Of a stretch of DNA of 64,000 nucleotides, positions 50,636 through 60,500 are shown in pieces. Location: assembly GCF_003096035.1 (NCBI RefSeq), contig NZ_CP029186.1:1-64000 (forward strand), in the 5' to 3' direction. Each line of letters begins with the position of its first letter. The stretch's first letter is position 1. Under the pieces are notes generated by a model. It was not told the DNA's origin. It made no database searches and saw only the letters and a program-made list of their open reading frames with translations. Source of the stretch: Flavobacterium album (GTDB lineage: Bacteria > Bacteroidota > Bacteroidia > Flavobacteriales > Flavobacteriaceae). The position numbers were made by a program, and so were the translations under genes.

Positions 50636-53600
50636 TTAGTATATAAGCTTTTTTGTTATTTTACCTTTTGGGCTTGTTACTTCTACAATGAGCACCTGTT
50701 GCTGTACCTGAAGGCCATTGATAACCGTTTCGGTGGCATTGATATCTTTTGCACTATACAGCAACCTGCCCCTTGTGTCATAAACCGATACCCCTGTCAT
50801 ATCCGCAGTACCGGAATTGATGCTGATGCTGCTGCCGTCTTTGTAAACAATAACGCTGTTGGCATCAAGTGTTGGGTTCTCTGTGCTAAGCGGCTCAGCA
50901 TAGATTACATTGAACCTGTTTGTGACAACCCCTGCCTCAGTAGTAAATTCATACGCTCCCTGTTTCAGGTCGTGCGTAATGTTGAGCAGGTTATCCTGAA
51001 GGTAGATGTCCTGGCCTGCTTCAAACACCCCATCCATGTGGTCAAGCGCGATGGTGTAGGTGCCCGGCTGCGTTGCCTGGTAGCCCATTGGCACTACATC
51101 CGATGCTTCAAACGAAGGCCTTGCCTGTATGCCCAGGGTTTCCTCTCCTGCCAATGAGAACAGGGTTACATCGCCATCATTGATAAAGGCTTTGCCATCC
51201 CATCCGTAGTCAAGTCCAAGGGTTGTCATATCGGTATAGCCGATAGCTGCCTGCGAGAAGCCATCCTGTCCTGAAAGGTTCAGCCAAAGCCTTGAGATAG
51301 CTATTTCGCTTTCATCCTGTGCCGTGCGGAAGATCTGTCCGTTGTTTACCGGTACGCGCATAGCGTTGTTGAAATGAACGGTACTGCCTATAGCCTGCAC
51401 GATAAAGCCCTGGCCTGGGTTGATCACCCATGTGTTCGGTGCCCCGTTGAAAGCTGTGCCTCCCGCATCGCCCCATGCGTTGCCGGTATTGGCTGTATAG
51501 GCAAGCTTGGTTACCCTTGCGTAATAGCTTGTAGCAGCATCGTTTTTCTTTCTCCAGAAATACAGCGCCGATGCGTCTGCTATAGTGCCTGTATTGGCAG
51601 CATAGAAAGCATAGATGTTGATCGGTGACGGGTAAGGGTTACCTACCGCGTTGTAGCCTTGCGACACGCCTGACTGCTGCGGGGTAACTGCTACATTTAC
51701 ATCACCATTATTAGGTGTACCTACAAAAGTACCACGCCATGAAGTTCCCGGTGTCTCATTATTTACAAACGAAGGGTGTGTATTGGCTACACGTATAAGG
51801 TAGCCTGCACCTTCGGCAAAAGTTGTTGAGCCCGGTACCGTAGCATACTGGTCGCTTAGCGGGTTGTATTGGTAAAAACGGTTGGAGAGGGTCTCCGGCG
51901 AGAAGCCAATCAGCGTCTCCCCTGCTACCGGCGATGACCACATGGCGTAGTCAAGCCTGTAGATAGGCGCACTGTTTTTCTGCACGGTTACCGCTCCCGT
52001 ATTGTCCACATCGTTTACCTGGATAAGGTTACCGTTGTTTTCGATAGTTAACGATCCGCCCTCTTCTACTACGACTTCATTAGTTACTATAAGGTTGCTG
52101 CCGGACCGTACCACTACCCCGGCTCCGTTAAGTATAGTAAGGCTTGCCGCCGAAACTGCATTATTCCCGGTAATATCCGGCTGGTAGCTTCCTGCGGCTA
52201 TGACGGCATTTTCAAATTGTGTAGGCACCTCTCCGCACGACCAGTTACCTGCGTCGTTCCAATCGGAGTTTCCTGCGGCACCATTCCACATATTGTTATT
52301 TATTATTACTCCGACCGATGCCGATGCTGCTTCGGCACAGTTACCGCTTTTAACTATAGCACGGTAGTACGTGGTTTGTGCTACATCTGTAAAATTTAAA
52401 GTAGTACCGGTATTGCTAATATCGGATACTGCTGCACTAAAATCGGATACTGTAGAAGATTGCCATTTGATTATACTGCCTGTATGCCCTGACAATGTTA
52501 GGGTGCCGCTATTATCTGTTGTACAAAATTCGTAACTCCCTGACACTACCCCACCCACCGAGGGAGCATTTACAGTAACGGTTGCCACTGACGAATTTGC
52601 CGAAGAGCATGCACCGCTTGTAACCACTGCCCTGAAATATGTTGTAGCCGTTAACGTCCCGATAGAAGCGCCCGTAAGCGTGGTTGTAGTATTGGAGATA
52701 TCGGCAATGCCTGATGTAAAATCAGATGACGTGGAGCGCTGCCATTTGGTTACGCTTCCCGTGTGGCCGCTAAGTATAAGGTCTGATGGCGTGCTGCCGC
52801 TGCAAATTGTCTGGCTTCCTGATACGCTTCCACCTGCTGAAGGTGCATTAACTGTAACGGTTGCCACAGAAGAATTTGCCGAAGAGCACGCGCCACTTGT
52901 TACTACTGCCCTGAAATACGTTGTAGCCGTCAATGCCCCGACAAAAGTGCCCGTAAGTGTTGTTGTAGTATTGGAGATATCGGTAACGCCTGATGTAAAA
53001 TCAGAGGAAGTGGAGCGCTGCCATTTGGTTATGCTTCCCGTGTGGCCGATCAGTGTAAGGTCTGATGGCGTGCTGCCGCTGCAAATTGTCTGGCTTCCTG
53101 ATACGCTTCCACCTGCTGACGGCGCATTTACAGTAACGGTTGCCACAGAAGAATTTGCCGAAGAGCACGCGCCACTTACAACTACTGCCCTGAAATACGT
53201 TGTAGCCGTCAATGCCCCTATAGAAGCGCCCGTAAGTGTTGTTGTAGCATTGGATATATCAGTAACGCCTGACGTAAAATCAGAGGAAGTGGAGCGCTGC
53301 CATTTGGTTACGCTTCCCGTGTGGCCGCTCAGTGTAAGGTCTGTTGGCGTGCTGCCGCTGCAAAGTGTCTGGCTTCCTGAAACGCTTCCACCTGCTGAAG
53401 GTGCATTTACTGTAACGGTTGCCACAGCGGAATTTGCCGAAGAGCACGCGCCACTTGTAACTACTGCCCTGAAATACGTTGTAGCCGTCAATGCCCCGAC
53501 AGAAGTGCCCGTAAGCGTGGCTGTAGTATTGGATATATCGGTAACGCCTGATGTAAAATCAGAGGAAGTGGAGCGCTGCCATTTGGTTATGCTTCCCGTG

Positions 53601-54211
53601 TGGCCGCTCAGTGTAAGGTCTGTTGGCGTGCTACCGCTGCATACGGACTGTGACCCTGAAACACTACCTCCTACAGACGGAGCGGTTACTGTAAAATACG
53701 CCTTATAATTGGTCCCGCCATTACTGGCATATACTGTACCTCCGCTACACGTTACCGAAGCGTCAGAATATACTTCTATGGTGTAATTTCCCGCGCCAAG
53801 GCCCGCAAGCAGGTTGGTATTATAACCAACGTTTGACCACATCTGGTCCTGTCCGCCACAACCGTTATTAAAGCCGCTTGTATAACCTATGGTGTTCGGG
53901 ACGAAATTTCCTGGGGTGGTACCGTTAAGATAGATCCTGTAATAAAGGCGTGTACTGGTTAGATCGCACCCGCCACATTTGTAGATATTGTGCTCAGCTC
54001 CCTTAAACACCATTCCGTTTGTAGAGCCCTGGCAAAATGTACCGATTGTAGCATTGTTAAAATCATAATTGGATGTGTTGCCATTAAGGTCGTAATACAA
54101 GTTTCCGTTACCATTTATGCTAAATACAATAAAGGTATTATTGAAGCCTGCACTTTGTGCGAAAATACCATTTGCCGCAAATAAGATAAGTAATAGTATT
54201 ATTTTTTTCAT
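50636..54211 (-). CDS. Secreted repeat protein with T9SS type C tail
   Basis: The 1191-residue protein has a signal peptide (ending GIFAQ). A roughly 160-residue N-terminal domain rich in Gly, Asn and Tyr and with a CGGCD motif follows, then five tandem repeats of about 93 residues. Each of the first four has the form AP-S-(A/V)GGSVSGSQ ... CSGSTP(T/S)DLTL(S/I)GHTGS ... ITKWQRSTSSDFTSG ... TYFRAVV(T/V)SGACSSANS (quoted in parts). The fifth is degenerate (CTTDNSGTL). The repeats look like Ig-like domains. A WNGAAGNSDWNDAGNW linker leads into the same 470-residue tail as the two larger neighbours, except that the final strand reads KGKITKKLIY. A filamentous surface-adhesin role is inferred from architecture only. 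Confidence 0.9.
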   Translation of the reverse strand: MKKIILLLILFAANGIFAQSAGFNNTFIVFSINGNGNLYYDLNGNTSNYDFNNATIGTFCQGSTNGMVFKGAEHNIYKCGGCDLTSTRLYYRIYLNGTTPGNFVPNTIGYTSGFNNGCGGQDQMWSNVGYNTNLLAGLGAGNYTIEVYSDASVTCSGGTVYASNGGTNYKAYFTVTAPSVGGSVSGSQSVCSGSTPTDLTLSGHTGSITKWQRSTSSDFTSGVTDISNTTATLTGTSVGALTATTYFRAVVTSGACSSANSAVATVTVNAPSAGGSVSGSQTLCSGSTPTDLTLSGHTGSVTKWQRSTSSDFTSGVTDISNATTTLTGASIGALTATTYFRAVVVSGACSSANSSVATVTVNAPSAGGSVSGSQTICSGSTPSDLTLIGHTGSITKWQRSTSSDFTSGVTDISNTTTTLTGTFVGALTATTYFRAVVTSGACSSANSSVATVTVNAPSAGGSVSGSQTICSGSTPSDLILSGHTGSVTKWQRSTSSDFTSGIADISNTTTTLTGASIGTLTATTYFRAVVTSGACSSANSSVATVTVNAPSVGGVVSGSYEFCTTDNSGTLTLSGHTGSIIKWQSSTVSDFSAAVSDISNTGTTLNFTDVAQTTYYRAIVKSGNCAEAASASVGVIINNNMWNGAAGNSDWNDAGNWSCGEVPTQFENAVIAAGSYQPDITGNNAVSAASLTILNGAGVVVRSGSNLIVTNEVVVEEGGSLTIENNGNLIQVNDVDNTGAVTVQKNSAPIYRLDYAMWSSPVAGETLIGFSPETLSNRFYQYNPLSDQYATVPGSTTFAEGAGYLIRVANTHPSFVNNETPGTSWRGTFVGTPNNGDVNVAVTPQQSGVSQGYNAVGNPYPSPINIYAFYAANTGTIADASALYFWRKKNDAATSYYARVTKLAYTANTGNAWGDAGGTAFNGAPNTWVINPGQGFIVQAIGSTVHFNNAMRVPVNNGQIFRTAQDESEIAISRLWLNLSGQDGFSQAAIGYTDMTTLGLDYGWDGKAFINDGDVTLFSLAGEETLGIQARPSFEASDVVPMGYQATQPGTYTIALDHMDGVFEAGQDIYLQDNLLNITHDLKQGAYEFTTEAGVVTNRFNVIYAEPLSTENPTLDANSVIVYKDGSSISINSGTADMTGVSVYDTRGRLLYSAKDINATETVINGLQVQQQVLIVEVTSPKGKITKKLIY
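50699..52045 (-). repeat. Tail-module copy C, mosaic of A and B
   Basis: This copy of the tail module matches copy B at most sites but copy A in an internal patch (about 51620-51680). Its 3' end (50636-50698) is diverged from both. Confidence 0.85.
52572..53690 (-). repeat. Four near-identical 279-bp coding tandem repeats
   Basis: Four units of 93 codons differ by only a few bases each (for example GTGGAGCGCTGCCATTTGGT recurs in every unit). They encode the SVSGSQ Ig-like repeats. A fifth, diverged unit lies at about 52290-52571. The near-identity implies recent expansion or homogenisation. Confidence 0.88.
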
Positions 54212-54258
54212 ATCCTTGAAAATTAAGGCATTAGTCTCCTAATACACAGTCTATGAAA

Positions 54259-54300
54259 CAAAATTACATCTATTTTATAAATAACATTAACATGTTAATT
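54259..54300 (-). promoter_or_regulatory. -7 element and 14-bp palindrome upstream of the 1191-residue gene
   Basis: The - strand reads TAATTTTG (54259-54266), a full TAnnTTTG match. Twenty nt further upstream, where the -33 element should be, lies the perfect palindrome ATTAACATGTTAAT (54287-54300), a candidate regulator site. The rest of the 315-bp gap 54212-54526 is AT-rich with a terminator at its far end. Confidence 0.45.
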
Positions 54301-54446
54301 TTAACAGTTTTACTATAACGTTTGCGTGTTAATAAGTTTTATTTTTTATACTAAAACATCAAAATAACCTGTAATTATACAAATTTTACCATGCGTTTTT
54401 ATTGAATTGAAAAATGAGATATCCACAATGTTCAATTATATAATAA

Positions 54447-54487
54447 ATAAAAAAAACCTCCTCACCTTTTAACGGGTGAGGAGGTTT
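54447..54487 (-). terminator. Terminator of the >3157-residue cargo gene
   Basis: A perfect 13-bp stem, AAACCTCCTCACC / GGTGAGGAGGTTT, has an 8-nt loop. On the - strand it is followed by an eight-T run. Confidence 0.93.
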
Positions 54488-54526
54488 GCCAACAGGAGTT
54501 GGCTTATTAGGGGGGTTAATTATAGG

Positions 54527-57500
54527 CTAGTAAATAATCCTTTTTGTTACCCTGCCCTTCTCGGTATTTATCTGTATGAGAAGTACCTGTTGGTCAGAAT
54601 GAAGGTTGCTGATAACAGTTTCGGTAGCGTTTATGCCATCTTTGCTGTAAAGTATCCTGCCCCTTGTATCATAAATAGTAACATCGGTCATTTGCAGAAC
54701 CCCTGCATTAATGTTTATTGAAGTGCCTTGTTTGTACACTATCACATTATTAGGGTCAAGCACAGGGTTGTGCGTACCAAGAGCTTCAGCATATACTACC
54801 TCGAACCTTGAAGTGAACAAGCCGGCTTCAGTTTCGAAAGTATAGTTGCTTGCTTTCAGGTCGTGGGTCAATCCACCAAGAAGGTTGTCTTTAAGGAAGA
54901 TGTCCTGGTCTCCTGAGAACACTCCGTCCATGTGGTCAAGAGTGATCGTATAAGTACCCGGAGTATCAGCCCTGAAGCCCATTGGCACTACGTCTGCAGG
55001 ATCAAATTCAGACCTTGCCTGGATGCCCAGCGCTTCCTCACCCGCAAGTGAGAATAGCGTTGCATTACCGTCATTCACAAAGGCTTTACCATCCCATCCG
55101 TAGTCAATGCCCATAGTTGTCATATCGGTATAACCAATAGCAGCCTGTGCAAACTGACCTTCGGTACCTGTAAGGTTCAGCCAAAGCCTTGAAATTACAG
55201 CATCTTCCTCGTTTTGTGCAGTCCTGAAGAACTGTTGGTTGTTCAATCCTACACGCATCGCATTGTTGAAGTGAAGCGTACCACCGGTAGCCTGTACGAT
55301 AAAGCCTTGTCCAGGATTGATTACCCATGTGTTTGGCGCACCGTTGAAAGCAGTTCCTCCTGTATCACCCCATGCATTGCTGGTATTCGCAGTATAAGCA
55401 AGCTTGGTTACTCTCGCGTAGCTTCCTGTAGCAGCATCGTTTTTCTTCCTCCAGAAGTAAAGCGCCGATCCGTCTGCTATAGTATTGGTGTTGGCGGCGT
55501 AGAACGCATGGATATTAATCGGCGATGGATAAGGGTTACCCACTGCGTTGTATCCATTGAGTGTATTGCTCATCGGCACATCAATATTACCGCTTCTTGG
55601 CTTACCAATGAACTCCCCTTGCCAAGGCGTACCCGGTGCATTGGTCGTTGCATTATAAGCAGGATGTGTATTCTCAACGCGTATCAGGTATCCTCTGCCT
55701 TCTGCCATATCGGTAGTAACAGGGTCTGTAATTGTTGCATACTGGTCTGTAAGCTCGTTGTAGATGTAGAAACGGTTGTTAAGTGTTTCAGGCGAGAAGG
55801 CTTTAAGCTTCTGGCCTTCTACCGGAGATGACCACATGGTGTAATCCAGCCTGTACATTGGCGAGCTCAACCTGAATACGTCTATGTTACCACTGTTAGG
55901 GTTTGTAGTTACACCACTACCCTGAATAAGGTGTGCATAGTTTTCAAGTGTAAGGCTTCCTGTAGGAGCTACAGTAACAGCGTTTGTGATGTTAAGCACG
56001 CTTCCGCCCTGTACTTCCAGTGTAGCACCATCGGCAACAGTAAGCGTATTACCCAGTACTGTTACGTTTCCGGAAACAACCGGCTGGTTGGTAACATCAC
56101 CGATAACAACGTTATCAAGAGCTGTAGGCACCTGGCCTCCACACCAGTTGGCCGGGTTGTTCCAGTCGGTACTTGTACCGCCAATCCACGATTTCGGGTT
56201 AACCGTGATCGTTGCACTGCTAACTGAAGAACATCCATTGCCATTATTTGCTGTAGCAACATAAGTTGTTGTAGTACCAGGTTTGGCATAAACGGTCTTA
56301 ATAGAAGTACCTGTATAAGCTACCGTAGCAGCAGCATCTGTATAAAGTCCCGTTGTTGGTGACCATGCTGCCGTTGCAGGGGCTGAAAATACAAACGTTA
56401 TGTTTGGCCTTGAGGCAGCTACAGCAGCTACGCCTCCGGTTGCAGCATCCATTCCTGCAATACCTCCTGTAACGTTATCCTGCATCCTGAAGTAGCTGGA
56501 GTTGAACGGTGTAGAAGAATAAACAGTATTCGAGCCAGAACCGTTTCCTCCGTTTCCTGCGTTATGAACCGTTTCTACGATGATGTTCGATGTTCCATCC
56601 CATGTATATGGCGTAGTCAGTGTAAAGGTTACCAATCCTGTAGCCGAAGGCGTAAAGGTAGTTGGGCCATAAACTGTTGATGTACCGGATACAAAACCTG
56701 TCAAATCTGTCGTAGTACCAGCAACCGATCCCATCCTGATGGTGAAATTTGTACAAGCACTTGCTGAGTATGCACCTAAGTTTAAGCTGATAGCGCTGAT
56801 CTGGCTGCCTGCCTGCATACTAAGGCCAGTAAGCTCACTGGCCTTAAACATCATTTGGGCTTTCTGGCCGCCATAATACCCACTCAGCGGATTTGGCCTT
56901 GATGTATCTGTATTGGCTGAAACCGTAGTCCCTGTACCAATTACACCAGAGCCACTCATAGTACCTGTAACTGTAAGCGTCTGTATCTGTCCACTGCACA
57001 TCTCTGCAGTTGCAGGAGTAACCGGGAATACAGGGTTTGGCAGTACTGTAGCAGTGAACGTAGCGCTCCTTGCACATGTTCCGCCGCCTGACTGAGTAGC
57101 GGCAATAGTATATACCGTATTTACAGTAGGGCTAAAGGTGTATCCTGTAGCTGCGTTTCCGGAATACGGCGCTCCCGCAGGAACAGACGTAACAGTAAAC
57201 ACATCATAAGAAGAACCTCCGGCAGTCAATGTTATAACATTTGATGCATTACCGGCACAAATAGTACCTGTAGCAGCGCTAAGCGTTAGAGCCGGCGGCG
57301 CTGTAACAGAGAAGTTTGACGATGTGGCGGTTCCACCCGGTGTTGTTACAGCAACAGCACCCGAAATACCAGCATTTACCGTAGCAGTCATTTGCGTACC
57401 GGCAGCATTTATAACAACCGGAGTTATTGGTGTAGCGCCAACTTTTAATGTACCACCGGTAAGATTAGTACCTGTTATGGTTATCACACCGCTATCAGCA

Positions 57501-60500
57501 CAATAAGAACCCGGTGTAAAGCTTGTAATCGAAGGCGCAGCAGGTACTGCAATCGTTACCAGATAATCAACTGTTGTTCCCCTTGCATAGGCAGTACATA
57601 CAGTGCCCTGGGTCATTGTCTGGTTCCTTACGTTCCTTACCCTCATCCTCCTTACACCAGCCGGAGCATTGGCAGGGATGTTCATAGTGATTGTTCCTGT
57701 CGCAGCACTTGCTATCGAAGCCGCTCCTAAGAACTCACTAGTATCAGCAAAGTCACCATCATTGTTAAAGTCGATCCAGATACCTACACCTTCCGGATTA
57801 GTATTTCCGCTCAACGCTGTTATACTTGCGGTATAAGAGTAGGCCTGGTAGAATGTAGCAGTATTGTTGCTTCCCGTAAGGAGCTCATAGTAATTATTAG
57901 CTGCATTTCCAACAAGGCCCGGAGTTGAGTTCAACGTAGTTGTAGCCACCGAAATTGCGGTCATATAATCTGTTGTATGAGTATTTGTCACTGTTCCTAA
58001 ACAGTAGTCTGTAACAGTAAGCTGTGCTCCTGCCGATGTAACTGTACATCCTCCTGAAGTCACGACAACACGATAATAATATCCTGTTCCTACAGCCGTT
58101 GTAGCCGCGTTCACAGTAAGTGTTGCAGATTGTGCGCCACTATAGGTAGTGCCAGCCGGCGTACTGTCGGCCACGTCGGTGTAAGTTCCTCCCAACGTAG
58201 TTGCGAATTGCCACTGGTAGGTTGGCGATGGCGCAGCAGTAGTTACACTGAAAGTGGCACTGTTGCTCCTTACAACTGAAGCTGCAACCGGTGCAGCCGA
58301 AATTGTCGGCGCATTGATTGTAAGCGTTGCAGGGTTAGATGTTACCGGACCACAAGGCGCAGTTCCTGAAATTACTACACGGTAGTAATAGGTAGGCGCT
58401 GTAGGCGTATTTGTAGCATTTGTTACTGCAAGTGTATTTGTTGTTGCACCTGCATAAGTAACCCCAAGCGGTGTTGCATTAGCAACATTGCTATATGTAC
58501 CACCTGCGCTTGTTGCATATTGCCACTGGTAAGTAAGTCCTGTACCTGTAGCCGCAACTACAAAGTTAGTTGTTGAACCCGCTGAACATGCAATCATGTT
58601 TGAAGGCTGCGTATTGATCACCACAGCGCTGTTTACTGTAAGTGTTGCAGGGTTAGACAACGCCGTAGCGCCACCATCCTGAACAAAGGCACGGTACCTG
58701 AATGCATTGTTAGCAGCAGTAAGTCCTGATAAGCTTAATGTATTGGTATCAGCACCACTGTAGGTAACACCACCTGTAGTTTCGTTAGATATAGGAAGCC
58801 ATGTGCCTGTACCGGCATCCTGCTGCCATTCAAACGTAAGGTTTGTACCGGTAGTAGTAATGCTAAAGCTTGCTGTACCTGCACCTGAATCACATAACGT
58901 AACACCTGAAGGGTGCGAAGTGATTCCTATGTCACTGATAGTGAGCGTAGCAGCACCAGAAGTAACAGATCCGCATGGAGCAGTTCCCGAAACAATAACA
59001 TGGTAAACGTAATGGTTCATGCCTGCAGTAGCTTCGTTGATTGTAAGTGTAGCAGTTGTCGCTCCATCATACACAGCACCATTAGTAACCGGAGTAAAGT
59101 TCACTCCATCCGCAGCTACTTCCCACTGATACGTAAGGCCTGTACCTGTTGCCGTTACACTGAACGCAAGAGTACTGTTTGGCGTTACTGTTTCAGATGC
59201 AGGCTGTACCGTAATATTTGCCGGCTGGTTGAAAGTAACAGTAGTTGTTTTTGTAGTAGTACATCCTGTAGTTGTTACACTGTAGCTTATTGTAACTGTA
59301 CCAGCGGCAACCGGTGTAACAAGGCCTGTACTGCTAACAGTAGCAATATTAATATCAGAGCTTGACCATGTACCGCCTGTAGTAGCATTAGACAGCTGTA
59401 CTGTATTTGGCATACATACTGACACACCACCTCCCGTAATGTTGTTAACTGTAGGGTACGGGTTAACAGTAAGCGATCCTGTACTTATACCTGTACCATT
59501 AGCCGACGTAACAGAAATAGTTCCTGTTGTAGCTGCTGCCGGTACAACTGCGGTGATAGAAGTAGCACTCACAACGTTGAACGATGCAGCGTTTACTCCA
59601 TTAAATTTGACAGCTGTCGCACCTGTAAAGTAATTACCTGTTATAGTCACTGTATCACCAGCTCCCACACACACTGATGTAGGTGTGAACGATGTGATTT
59701 TTGGTGCAGATGGTATTACCGTAAAGGTATAATCTTCTGTTTCACCATATTGTATAGAACCACATGCACTTGGGTTTTGGCTATAATAGTCAATTCTTAC
59801 CCTCATCCTGTGATTACCTATAGTAGCGCCCATTGGTACAGCAAAGCTTGATGACGCCGAAGAAACATAGGCTGCCGAATTATACATACGCTCACTTGTA
59901 GCGAAAGTAAGGTCATCATTCCAGTCTACCCATATCGCAATACCATAGGTATAAGTACCATTAAATGGTGTTACTGTAAAGTTAACGTTATTCCCTTCAG
60001 ACTGGCTTACAGCCATAGCGGTAAAGTTGCCGTAGCCACCTGTAGAAAGGGCGCTGGTACTATTCGAAATGTTCGCAGCACCTCCAGTGGTAGCGAATGA
60101 AGAAATATAATATCCTGTACTTGTAGATATAGCACTACAATAGCCTTGCACGAACTGGACTGTTGTCCAGTCACTATAGCCATTAGCATCGCAATTACTG
60201 CGAACATGCAGATAATATGTTGTATCTAATGTAAGAGCGCCATATCCCGAAACCGATGTTGCTGTTGTTGCTGTTCCGCTGGCAGGCGGTATGGCAGATG
60301 TAGTAACAGCATATTCGTATCCCGATGGGACCGGAGCTGTTGACGGAGCCGACCATGATAGGTTAGCAGTCGTGAAAGTCGCAGTTGAAGCACTTAGGCC
60401 GGTTGGCACGTAACAAGTAGGTACCGGCACAACCTTAATGATATAATCTTCTGTCTCACCTTCTGTAGTAGTACCACAAGCCGGAACAGGGTATTCATCA

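Noticed and set aside
52680..53708. 342-codon open frame on the + strand
   Set aside because: It is antisense to the tandem 279-bp repeats and simply inherits their periodicity. It has no signal, leader or terminator of its own, and the - strand protein has clear domains.
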